Positions 1 to 9,840 of a stretch of 64,000 nt of DNA are shown here, one piece after another. Location: the NCBI RefSeq assembly GCF_964656455.1, contig NC_135715.1, forward strand, positions 169,600,437-169,664,436. Reading direction: 5' to 3'. Within the stretch, counting starts at the first letter, position 1. Each line of letters begins with the position of its first letter. The notes beneath the pieces are model-generated. The model made no database searches. It was not told the origin of the DNA and saw nothing but the letters and a program-made list of their open reading frames with translations. Source of the DNA: Halichoerus grypus (lineage: Eukaryota; Chordata; Mammalia; Carnivora; Phocidae). Position numbers and translations under genes: made by a program.

Positions 1-1097
1 CAAATTTTATATATAATGGATTTATACATCAGTGTATAGATATTTAAATTTCATTTAATCAGATTAAAAAACTGATCTCAGCAGTCAAGTAAGTCACCTA
101 AAGTCACACGACCTGTGAGTGTCCCTATCTCCACTCCAGTGTCTAACAACATGCCCAACAGAAGATGAACTCTCCCCATACATTAACCTTTGAATGCTAT
201 TACATGAGCCCCTTTGACCTTGGCTTCCTGGCTTTGAAAAGTTCTGGAATGCAAGGTCACAGGGCTGTGAGATAATCCTTCTGAATTTTACACATGTAAT
301 GACAACACAACCATTTTTAAATAGCTGGCTACCTCTGTAAGTTTAGGACCAAAATAGAGCATTCCCTAAGTAAAAAGGAATATCTATGCTTGGATTTTAA
401 AACCTAGAACCTCTCAACTAGTATTTTCAACTTCTAACTAAAATAATCATAATCATAACAACTCCCAGTGAACTGGCTGCCAGGAATAATGCATTAGAGA
501 AAACACAATGTAAGTGTCCACGGTTGTGAAAACAGTTATTTTCTTTCAATAGTGGCTTGACATATTTTTTAACTTTTTTTTTTTTCAATTTGTATGCCCC
601 CTACTTGGTTTTCATCAAGTTCTCATCAGGGGAACCCTCGGATAAACAGATAGAAACCAGGTTCAGCAAAGGAAAAACTTAATAACCAGTGGGAAGTGGA
701 CCCAATTCCGTAACAACCAATGAAAATTAATTAATTTATTAATTCAAAGAACCTTCAAATGGTAGGCAGGGATTATTCAAGTACAGAAAGCAGTCCCTTA
801 AAGATCAGTTTAATAAAAGTGTTTATAAAATTAATTTAAGAATTAATAAATAGACAAATCAATAAAATGCTAAAAATCGATGCAACTGTTCTTTCATTCT
901 CTATTTTTAAGTAAACATATTCAAACATAAACTAAACAAGCATAATTTACTAAAATGAATAATAACAATGTATAATTTCCATTAATTCCAATTTTTCTTT
1001 TGAAAGAACTTTATTGTCTGATAGGAAGAATCAATCAATTCCGGGTCACTGGGAAGGATACACAAGCTTGGGGTTTTTTTTTTTCCAATGTCTAATA
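1..1097. other. AT-rich sequence, no gene or repeat recognised
   Basis: Both strands were read for long open frames, SINE heads, L1/L2/MIR similarity and tandem repeats. Only short T-runs near 577 and 1075 and short ATTAA-rich patches near 730-860 stand out. Confidence 0.5.
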
Positions 1098-1222
1098 CAT
1101 TTTTTTTATTAACATATAATGTATTATTTGTTTCAGGGGTATAGGCCTGTGATTGATGAGTCTCACACAATTCACAGCACTCTCCATAGCACGTATCCTC
1201 CCCAATGTCCATCACCCAGCTA
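1098..1222 (-). mobile_element. L1 LINE, 3'-UTR fragment (5'-truncated)
   Basis: Read on the minus strand, this begins with a GGGTGATGGACATTGGGGAGG block and ends with CCTGAAACAAATAATACATT followed by TTAATAAAAAAAATG. The same block is the first half of the 3' UTR of the L1 at 34881-36040, at about 35620-35735. The second UTR half found there is absent here. The copy is about 125 bp, so it is severely 5'-truncated. No convincing target-site duplication was found. Confidence 0.75.
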
Positions 1223-2334
1223 TACATAAGTTTTTAGTAATACTTAGGGAATGATGACTCCAGGACGATACGTAGGGCAAAAATATATATAACAAAAACA
1301 GATGTACAAAAAAATCTGGCTTTTTTAAGGTAAAGCACATCAATTATAATTACAGGAAGTAATCAAATAAAACAGGTGACTCCCTTTATAGCATGATTAG
1401 TTTTCACTCACCCTCTGTCCCTAAAATTCTAATTAGTTTTCACATTCTCTCTCTTCCCTTGTCTTCTCCCCTTGTCTGTCACAAGCACACATACTCCAGA
1501 TTCAGGATATCTTAGGTCTGGGGCAATTTAACTCTTCATACTGCATATGTAGTATAAGTAGACACAGAGTATTTCACTCTTGTTCATGAACATGTCTTAG
1601 CCCAAATGACGCACCTGCAAAGAGATTCTAAACAAAATATCTACCGATTATTTTTGTGGCTCTTTCTTCCACATTCCTTTCCCCCTTCCAGTTCTATTTT
1701 TATTTACAAATTAGATTATGGTTCTTCAAAACAACTTTTTGCAAAGTATACTTAAAACCAAAAAGAACACTGTTAACTTTATATTTAAAATATTGCCAGT
1801 AAAAACATCTACCTTATTTATGAGACTCCCTTCCTCCAGGAAATCAATCATAATAACCAATAAGCACACACAAAAAAATCCTTCATTTAACCATGACTTA
1901 CATTCACACACAAGTTGTAAGACAGAAATGGGCTCAAGTTGTGCCTTAGATCTTCATACTTCTTAGAATTCCTTGCCAAATTTCTTGTGTCATTTTGACG
2001 TTCAAAAGGAGCTAGATAAAAAGGTTCTGACTCCAAAATCATTTCTTCTTTTTCTTTCCCCCCTTTTTTTAATGGTTAGGGTTAGTCTTTTTCTTTTACT
2101 GACAGTCTAACAATGCCTACCACTTCCTACTCATCTCTAACTCTGTCCATGAGCTGACCTCCATATCTGTGGTAAAATTAAGTCACATGTTCAAATGCAA
2201 AGGAAAAAGAGTCAAACATTCAGACAGAAAGGGTTTAATGAGCAGCTAGACTAACCTCAGTCCTAAGATAAGAACAAGATTCTAGTTGGAGTCCTCTATA
2301 ATATAAATACTGAAATGTGCAGAACAGTCAAGGT
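1223..2334. other. No gene or repeat recognised
   Basis: AT-rich sequence with a few CT-rich patches (1440-1470, 2043-2070). Frames on both strands near 1720-1960 are short, overlap each other and show no recognisable protein features. Confidence 0.45.
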
Positions 2335-2545
2335 GTAGCAGTAACCAAATACCTTGGGTTCAGAAAAATTTAGGTTCAAATTAGTGTGTGACACTAAACA
2401 AATTATTAGGCTTCTCTAAGTGTTATCCATTTTGATAAAAGGCTAGTGATACCTTCTATTAAGAGTTATTCTAAGGCAAACATATAACATTATGTAAGAA
2501 TATAGAAGATGCTTAACACATGGCATTTAATATTACCACTATGAA
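2335..2545 (+). mobile_element. MIR SINE (old, diverged)
   Basis: The order of blocks matches the mammalian MIR consensus on plus: a GGGTTCAG/AGGTTCAAAT tRNA-like part, an ACACTAAACAAATTATTAGGCTTCTCTAAG core, a region like TAAAATGGGGATAATA, then a tail like GATGCTTAACACATGGCA. Highly diverged, as expected for an element that predates placental mammals. Recognised by memory of the family consensus. Confidence 0.55.
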
Positions 2546-3344
2546 AGCTAACAATGTAGATCTAGGGGAGTCACAATAGACATACTGGCATATACTGATA
2601 CATGGTAAATCCTTGAAAAATAGGATTTATAGAGGATAATGAGGAGGGCATTCCTATCAATTGGTGTACTTAGGAAGTTATAATCATCCATTTCTAATAT
2701 CACTAATTATGAGAAAGCATTTGAAAGGCGCTCTAATAGTCACTTAATTTACAGACCACTACCTGAAGACCACCAAAATACATTTCAAGTATTATTCTTT
2801 GTTAAACAGCCAAGAAATAAAATTAGAAAATTATTTTGTCATATTACATTCTGTGTGTTTGTATTTATAGAGGATACATAAAAGAAGTAGAAAGTCGTAT
2901 CCAAAGAGAAATTGTTTTTAAAAATGCAGATCCTCAAAGTACACTTGTGAAGAATGCAGATAATTTTCCTTACCCATTATATCACTAGAAAATGTGAGTA
3001 GTTCATTTGAGTCCGTAAGATTGTTTTCTTTTCTCATTGACACAAAATCATTCAATTATATTCCTAAGTTGGTAGACTTAATTATATCACATGCCTGAAT
3101 ATATTAACTTATCAAGAAGTTCTCAATTTAGGCAATCAAAGCCTCCATGAGAAAAATATTCAAACTGACAACTAGTGAGTATACTAATATTGTTCTCTAT
3201 TTTCTAGGACAGATCATAGGTCACCTACAAAAGACTCCCTAAGGTATGTCCATGAGTCAAAATTCATAGAAATTCTTCTTTTATTCAAAACACAATGAGA
3301 GCTATTCTACTTTGAAATGCCCTCTAGAAAATAAAGTATGTGCA
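2546..3344. other. No gene or repeat recognised
   Basis: AT-rich unique-looking sequence without long frames or internal repeats. Confidence 0.45.
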
Positions 3345-3545
3345 ATTTGCTACTGTTTGTGTAACTTGGAGCAAATCTCTGAACCTCTTTGAAACTTAAT
3401 CTATTCTCTTGTTTATAAGAGTGAAATAAGAGTAACTGCCCTGACTCCCCGGTAAAATTTCAATGGGGATCAAAATAAATAGCAGATGTGTGAATGCCTT
3501 GAAAACGATACAGCACTATACAAATAGTATTATCAATATTAATAA
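3345..3545 (+). mobile_element. MIR SINE (old, diverged)
   Basis: MIR core-like order: GTGTAACTTGGAGCAAATCTCTGAACCTC, a region resembling CTCATCTGTAAAAT, then GGGGATCAAAATAAATAGCAG and a 3' part like ATACAGCACTATACAAATAGTATTATCA. The first 60-70 bp of the tRNA-derived head is not clear. Confidence 0.55.
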
Positions 3546-3746
3546 TAAACAGATATGTAAGCCAGAGCAAGCAATAGTCCTAAGGTGAAATGTGATGATG
3601 GGGAAAAAAATTAAGGGCAAGCAAAAAATAGGCCTTTAAAAATAGTAACATAACACATGCTTAATAAATATTTATTGAATAAAAGAATGAGTGAATGTTA
3701 GTAAATGAATCAGCATGAACATATCTGAATGAAAATATCACAAATG

Positions 3747-3957
3747 GGGCGCCTGGGTGGCTCAGTCGTTAAGCATCTGCCTTCAGCTCAGGTCATGATC
3801 CCAGGGTCCTGGGATGGAGCCCCACATCGGGCTTCCTGCTCAGCGGGGAGCCTGCTTCTCCCTCTCCCACTCCCCCTGCTTGTGTTCCTGCTCTCACTCT
3901 CTCTCTCTCTCTGCCAAATAAATAAATAAAATCTTAAAAAAATATATATATATATAT
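3747..3957 (+). mobile_element. CAN-SINE (tRNA-Lys-derived, Carnivora)
   Basis: Full-length copy with a GGGCGCCTGGGTGGCTCAG head, internal promoter-like GGTCATGATCCCAGGGTCC region, CT-rich stretch (3890-3912), AATAAATAAATAAAATCTT and an A/TA tail. The 12-bp sequence ATATCACAAATG flanks it at 3735-3746 and 3958-3969, a perfect target-site duplication. The tail has become an (AT)n run at 3944-3960. Confidence 0.95.
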
Positions 3958-4052
3958 ATATCACAAATGTTTTCCAGTCATCTTAATGGGTCCTGAAAGT
4001 AAGTTTTAGTTGTTGAATGTTGTCTTGTATTTTTATTTAAAATAATAAACAG

Positions 4053-4259
4053 GCCAATCTGGGTGGCTCAGGCGGTGAAGCCCCTGACTTGGTTATTGCT
4101 CAGGTCATGATCATGGGTCATGAGATCGAGCCCAGTGTTACGCTCCACGCTGGGTGTGGAGCCTGCTTGGGATTCTCTCTCTCCTATCCCTCTGCTCCCC
4201 CTCCCCCACCCCACTTACACACACACACTCTCTCTCTCTCTCTAAAACATAAAAATAAT
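4053..4259 (+). mobile_element. CAN-SINE, older diverged copy
   Basis: The head is degraded (GGCCAATCTGGGTGGCTCAG), followed by TCAGGTCATGATCATGGGTC, GGAGCCTGCTTGGGATTCTC and a CT/CA-rich tail. An imperfect target-site duplication, AAAATAAT(A)ACAG-like, is seen at 4039-4052 and 4260-4272. Higher divergence and the GGGATTCTC variant set it apart from the young copies. Confidence 0.9.
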
Positions 4260-4272
4260 AAAATAATACAGA

Positions 4273-5586
4273 ACATTCATTTTTGAGCTCACAGGACAAT
4301 ATTTTATACATAGATACCAGACCCTCTATAACTGTTTTGTAAAGAATATTGGATGAGCAAATTCTCATATTCATAACAATCCTAATGTAGGAAAAAGAGT
4401 TTTAAACCTACTCATTTGTTAGTAGCCACATTAATAGTAAATTATTGTAACTACACCATTTAAAATGTATTGAAAACTTTCTGGGAGGCAAGTATTAAAT
4501 CCTAGTGACATGCTGTGTACATGACCCTAAATAGTGAATACAGTCTTTCATGACTATTATTCTCCTCTCAGATTATTGAAACATACACTTTCCAATATTA
4601 TTGTTTGAGTTATGTGTTTGCACTAACTCTTTCTAGGAGCAACATGCATGCCACTGGCTGAAATTCAGTTCATTTTGGCAATCCCAGGTAATCTTTCAGA
4701 AAATTATTTTCAAGTATAACCTGTTTCAATGCAGATGAAACTACAAGCAAGTCTTCAGAATATTTTTCAAGTTATTTTTTTCAACAATATAATAAGAAAA
4801 CAAAATTGCATTTCCATGATAAATAACATATTGAATAATGTTGTAATATTTAACTGATACGAACAAAACTTAATACTAACTATAATTTCTAACATTCCTA
4901 CTTGCGAATTGTTGCGCCATGCATCAGCATTCCATTTAAGTGCCGCCCGCATGCGGTATACAGTGTAGGTACTATCCCCAGTCTATTCGTCTATAAACAG
5001 AAGGTGGTATCTGCACTATTTAATAATCTGAGCTTCAGTTCATTCATCTATAAATTGAGGTTAACTATGCATAACATTGGATACAGATGCATATAGAAAC
5101 GTATTTTAAATACTTATTTAAGTTAACCATGGAGAATACAATGTTGGTGAGAATGCTAGTATGTGTTAAGGCATAGAGCCACTGATAAACCAACAGACTT
5201 AGGGGTTTTGAGTGGTGTGTCATATGATCAGAAACTCAAAGATGCAAAAGTCAAATTAGTTTTGTTTCTTTTGTTTGTTTATTTTTAATTTCACAGCAGT
5301 GGGAGAGTTAGGCCTTTAGTTATTTAACTGTAGATTTTTGCTGTATTGAGTGATCCAAAAACAAGATAAATATATATATATTTTTTTAATACAAGCAGAG
5401 GGTTCATCACTGATCAATTCTGAAAATCAATGAGAACGTGGATAATTAAGGAGAAGTTTTAAGAACAAATGACTTTGATATCTCAATTCTAACTGTTCGG
5501 CTTTGGTTTCCATCATTCTGGAACACTCAGTTTCCATTTAATCAATTGGCTGAAAAGAGAACATACTTTCATGTGATAGTTACATA
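4273..5586. other. No gene; possible short MIR fragment at 5010-5080
   Basis: AT-rich sequence. At about 5028-5065, GAGCTTCAGTTCATTCATCTA followed by TAAATTGAGG resembles the MIR core (CTCAGTTTCCTCATCTGTAAAATGGGG), but the match is short. Nothing else is recognised. Confidence 0.35.
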
Positions 5587-5778
5587 CAGACATTTTCCAG
5601 AGTTTGGCTCTTTGGCCAGAAAAATCTGGATAGATCTGGGGTTTATATAATTGTCCTCGGGACTGCAGTGATTCGGTTTCTTGCTGAACATAGCCAACTT
5701 TTCAGCTTGGTCTTTCTTCCTTTCTCTGTCTCTCTCCTTCTCAATTGCTTTCCTTTCCATTTTTCTTGCATCTGAGTC
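5587..5778 (-). other. Candidate exon-like segment (unproven)
   Basis: On the minus strand a frame stays open from about 5790 down to a stop at 5569, starting near an ACTCAG that could be a splice acceptor. It translates to a Lys/Glu/Arg-rich stretch (MERKAIEKERDRERKKDQAE) followed by a mixed-composition segment ending before a GTATGT that could be a donor. The overlapping minus frame is also open, so purine richness alone may explain it. No family is recognised. It could equally be low-complexity sequence or an exon of an unrecognised transcript. Confidence 0.15.
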
Positions 5779-7589
5779 ACATGGATTGAGCAGAAACTAC
5801 CATACCTGTGGAGCATTCTGAATATTGTACTCTGAGGGCAGGCACAGGGACTCTGTGCATGACTCACAGCCAACAGAATCTAGGAAGGCTCTGTAGGTCG
5901 AAATCTGTGATTGCAAGGAGCCCAGGAAAAGTTCAGCCACAGGAAATGAGAGAAGTTACTAGTTGCTATAACAGCAACTAGCAGATAGCGACTCCAGGAT
6001 TTGTCTATGAATACCCGTATGTCCTTCAAGTAACCAGCAGTGCCCCTGGTTTCTCTTTCAGCTTCAAGTCTCTGTGTTCTGTGATACCCTGTCATATCAG
6101 TAAGAAAGTACAATCTTGTGACACATCAGGGGTCTGACAAGTTTGGTTCCTCTGAATTCTTTAATTCCCCAAATCTTTGAACTGAGGAAGTGGCTAAGCC
6201 AAAGGGAGGAAGTGGCTAAGCCAAACTCTTTACAAATATGTCCACAACTAACCAACTTACTATATTAAAGGAAACTAAATTGTCATACTTGGCTTCACCT
6301 TATTGTAAGTATCCCTGCTTGGCAATGTTAGTGGCACAAAAACAATTATGATTTCTTCCTCCTGTATTTTGCAAAAAGAACCCTGGCTTTTAAACTTTAG
6401 ATGCACAAACTTTCTCATAAATAATGCCATGGAAATGACAAAAAGGCTTTTCAGTTGGTTTTTAAAATTATGAAAGCAATTTGTGTTATTTTCCATTCTA
6501 GGCAGGGAACTCTACTGGCTTCAAGAGCTGGCCACCACTACTTTAAGAGCTACTTCTTTTTAAAGGCTACATGCAGGGATGACATTAGCAAAACTGTGAA
6601 ACCATTTACCTTTAATTCCCTCATCTCCCCAATTTTTGCCCTTTCTTCCCTTCCCCACACCTTAAAATCACACCATACTCAAGTCCTTTTCAACACTTAC
6701 TTTATGGAAGTCACCACTCTTAAGAACATTCACTTTTATATGAGCCAAGCAGTCAACCCAAAGGAATTTATATGTAAATGTGAAATTTTATTGCAAAAAG
6801 CAAGTGGATGGGGGAGGGACATCCTAGAGTAGGATCATACAGGCAAATTTCTACACTTATATTTAGTAGCAATCTTGAACAACACACAAACAGAACTGAC
6901 TTCTAATGTTTAAATTACAAAGGGCAAGATTTTCCTAGGAGTCACATTTAAAATATGATTCAAGATTGTATTTGGGGCTTAACTTCCTAAGGCAATCAGC
7001 ATGTACAAAGAGATGAATTCTGAATATTCATGATCTCATGCTTTCTACAATTTGCAAGTCTAGGTTATACATTTTAAACAAACAAGAATGCTGGCTTGAT
7101 TTAGATGCATTCATCTCTCATAGAGTCTTCCAAAAGATTACTTCTATTTTTTTAAATTTTATTTGTATTCATATTTCCAAGGTTTCACTAATGTGTCTAA
7201 ACACATTTTTAAGCTCACCTATAAACTTAATGCTCCGCATAATATAGTGTTTAATCTATATCATACCAGAAATGATGTGACAAAATTTTAAATCAAATTC
7301 TACAATTTCCCCTCCAACAAGCCTTCTCATTTGCCTCCTATATTCCCTACTTTAATCTGCATTTCTCTGTCACCTAGGATTTTGTACATTGTGCACTGTA
7401 CTACCAAGGGATGCCATTCATGCGTACCAGGCTGTGAATATTTCATAAAAATAGGAGTTGTTGGGCTTGTGCTGAGAACAATCTGCATCATGGCCATAGG
7501 TAGTGATAACCCTGGATACTATGTACTCAGATTGCCAAACTCAAAACTTTGACTTATTATTTTACACAAATCATTTTCCTCTTCACCCC
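5779..7589. other. No gene or repeat recognised except a 22-bp duplication
   Basis: Mostly unique-looking AT-rich DNA. A plus frame of 125 codons (6455-6832) is open but has no recognisable features, and a frame of that size is expected by chance in a window of this size and base composition. Confidence 0.4.
6184..6225. repeat. 22-bp tandem duplication (two copies)
   Basis: GAGGAAGTGGCTAAGCCAAA occurs at 6184-6203 and again at 6206-6225, separated by GG, giving a period of 22 bp with no mismatch in the 20-bp core. Confidence 0.9.
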
Positions 7590-7800
7590 GTATTCAATCA
7601 GTCATTTAATACTATCAAATCTACTTCAAAAGCTGCTTCCTCTTTCTCCCTTTCTTATTTTACTATCGGCCCTTCTAACATCGTCCCACAACTGCCTTCT
7701 AACTAGCTTGTCAACTTACCACCACTTTCTCCCTGTCTAGTCTCTCCTTACTGCTGCAAGTTATCTTGCTGTGATATAATGTTTCTCAATCTCCTGGTTA
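7590..7800 (+). mobile_element. L2 LINE fragment (ORF2 3' region)
   Basis: A pyrimidine-rich stretch containing CTGCCTTCTAACTAGCTTGTC and ACCACTTTCTCCCTGTCTAGTC follows the order of the L2 segment that reads CTCCTAACTGGTCTCCCTGC in the consensus as I recall it. It is diverged and ends where the SINE at 7813 was inserted. Confidence 0.4.
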
Positions 7801-7812
7801 AAAATGTTTTTT

Positions 7813-8010
7813 GGGGGGCACCTGGGTGGCTCAGTCATTAATTGTCTGCCTTCGGCTCGGGTCATGATCCCGGGGTCCTGGGATCGAGCCCCGCGTCGGG
7901 CTCCCTGCTCCACGGGGAACCTGTTTCTCCCTCTCCCTCTTCTCCTCCCCCTGCTTGTGCTCTCTTGCATGCTCTCTCTCTAATAAATAAACAAAATCTT
8001 AAAAAAAAAA
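7813..8010 (+). mobile_element. CAN-SINE
   Basis: Full-length: GGGGGGCACCTGGGTGGCTC head, GGTCATGATCCCGGGGTCCT, GATCGAGCCCCGCGTCGGGC, CT-rich region, AATAAATAAACAAAATCTT and A-tail. It retains several CpGs in the body, consistent with a fairly young copy. The target-site duplication is unclear because both flanks are A/T homopolymers. Confidence 0.93.
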
Positions 8011-8089
8011 TTTTTTTTTAACCTAAGCTAAATGTTTAGTGGTCCTGCCTTCTTTAGTAAGCAACTAGATAAAATACAGATGATTATGT

Positions 8090-8455
8090 TGTCTTAGTGT
8101 GGGTTCCTCCAGAAGCTGACTCTAAATCAAATATTCAAGCACAAACAATTTTTTGGTGAAGTGATTCCAGGAAAGAAGGGTAGAGGAACAGGAAAACGAA
8201 AGAGAGAAAAAAAGCAGTGACCAAGGGTGTCTTATCAGTCGAGTTACTTGTGTTGAATCCGGTCTTGCTGAGACTCTCTGGGGGGCCTGTATAGAAGGTG
8301 TTATTTGGCACTGTGAGTGAGGGAACTGGGATATTTGGTAATTGGCTGTGGGCTATCCTTAAGGGATGTTAGTTCTTCAGCATTTCTGGCTATCCCAATT
8401 GTAGGCAGAGCAGGTTTCAGGGGAAAAACCATCAGGCAAGAATTACAGGAGGAGG
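8090..8455. repeat. Possible unclassified old interspersed repeat
   Basis: The stretch GGGTTCCTCCAGAAGCTGAC followed by GTGATTCCAGGAAAGAAGG resembles dispersed mammalian sequences I have seen, but I cannot name the family. No coding frame of note. It lies immediately upstream of the LTR-like element at 8466. Confidence 0.25.
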
Positions 8456-8465
8456 CAGTTTAAAA

Positions 8466-9178
8466 TGAGGCCAGCAGCCATAAAATTGTACTGAGAATAT
8501 ATGGGAGGGCAAATGGAAGCACATATCTGATGAGGGAACAGAAGGCCGGCTGAAGACAAAGCATAAGCTGACACCCCATAACCTTCACCCCAGATGGGAT
8601 ATATGTGACATTCCTCAGGCACTCCTGGTTGCCCTAAAGCTAAGGAAAGGAAAAACAAATAGTTAACTTATAGAGATCACAATCCTACAAGACATGAGTC
8701 TCCCTCAGTTTACAAATGTCTTAGCAATCTACAAGAACAAAGCATTTCTATCAATGGTCTAGCTTCCAGAAGGAAGTGTAGATACAATTAAATGTCCTTA
8801 TAACTTGCAGCCCATTGACAGATACTTGAAGCGGGCAGAGTGTAATGTTCCTCCAGGAAGCTCCCAACTATCTTCATGTTAATGCCTTGCTAGAGGGAAG
8901 AACAACCTGAACTTGACAATGGCAAGGTCTCGGGTATCCTGTGAGTCTTCTTTAGCATATGAAAGTTCTTTTGAAACCTCCCTTTTCCTTACCTCCCCTA
9001 ACTCTCAAGTATAGAATCAGCCACCCCTCACAACCCCAGTGCAGCAGCTCTTTCCACCCAAGGGTCCTGTCCCCGGGCTTTAATAAAACCACCATTTTGC
9101 ACCAAAGATGTCCCAAGAATTCTTTCTTGGTCATCAGCTCCGGACTTCACCCCACTGAACCTCACCTATATTCCCAAA
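8466..9178 (+). mobile_element. Probable solo ERV (class I-like) LTR
   Basis: The segment has the order expected of a retroviral LTR on plus: a U3-like region with CTTGCAGCCCATTGACAG, a TATA-like AAGTATAGAATCAG near 9008, a polyadenylation signal AATAAA at 9082-9087, a CA about 13 bases later, then a U5-like end (TCAAGAATTCTTTCTTGG-like; CGGACTTCACC; CTGAACCTCACC) finishing near CTATATTCCCA. A purine stretch (AGGAGGAGGCAG, about 8446-8457) precedes the assumed start. No primer-binding-site-like sequence follows and no gag, pol or env reading frame is visible, so a solo LTR is most likely. Borders are estimates and no target duplication was proven. Confidence 0.5.
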
Positions 9179-9721
9179 CCTCATCATATCCAATAGCATC
9201 TGTAATCCTTTCAAGTTTAACACCGGGCTACCTTTCTAAACTAATCACTTTCACACTCTAACCAGCCACTCAGGTCCTGCCCCATGAAGCTTCCCCCTTT
9301 TCTCAGAAATGATAGATATTTTCATAATTGCATGACTAAATCCTATTCTTCCCATCCTATTCTTTCTGGCCTCATTCTTTGCCCACCAAAGTCTTTACGA
9401 ATCAGCTGAAATGTTGCTTTTGCACTAATGGCTTTCCTCTCAAGTTTTTAATTTCTTTCCAAGATTGCAGATTATCAGATTTTAGTTGTGTCCTTCAAAG
9501 AGCCAAAAGATCTATGTAGATGCAAATCTTTCATCAATTATCCAAATATTTCCAAGTAGCCACATTTCTGAGAAATGTACCTTTTTATACTTGAATGATA
9601 CATATATCATTCTCTCATTCAATGGTAGTGATTGTGATAATTTAAGGAATAATACATATTGACATTAGGAGAGTGTCTGGTACATGGCAACCATAGTGTG
9701 TCTATTACTGTTTATTTACTA
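9179..9721. other. No gene; weak L2-like patches
   Basis: Pyrimidine-rich plus-strand patches around 9240-9300 and 9360-9430 faintly recall L2 (for example TTTACGAATCAGCTGAAATG), but not enough to annotate. Confidence 0.3.
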
Positions 9722-9840
9722 CATTTACAAACCACCTGGAAAGCTTGCTAAAAATGCAGATCCCCAGACTATAAACCCAGAGATTCTGACTCACTAGTTG
9801 GGCTCCAAGAATCTAGAATTCTGAACAATCACATAAAATT
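9722..9840 (+). mobile_element. MER5-like hAT DNA transposon remnant
   Basis: AACCACCTGGAAAGCTTGCT AAAAATGCAGATCCCCAGAC and, further on, AGAGATTCTGACTCACTAG and AAGAATCTAGAATTCTGAAC follow the order of the MER5A/B family of non-autonomous hAT-Charlie transposons. The ends are eroded and no 8-bp target duplication is visible. Confidence 0.6.

Noticed and set aside
2075..2090. TTAGGGTTAG as interstitial telomere repeat
   Set aside because: Fewer than two full units; not significant.
6455..6832. 125-codon plus-strand open frame
   Set aside because: About one frame of this length is expected by chance in 64 kb of AT-rich DNA read six ways; no motif, codon pattern or splice context supports it.
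8959..9261. 100-codon plus frame over the LTR-like element
   Set aside because: It crosses the polyadenylation signal and U5-like region of the LTR and has Pro/Ser-rich composition from pyrimidine-rich DNA; not a coding gene.
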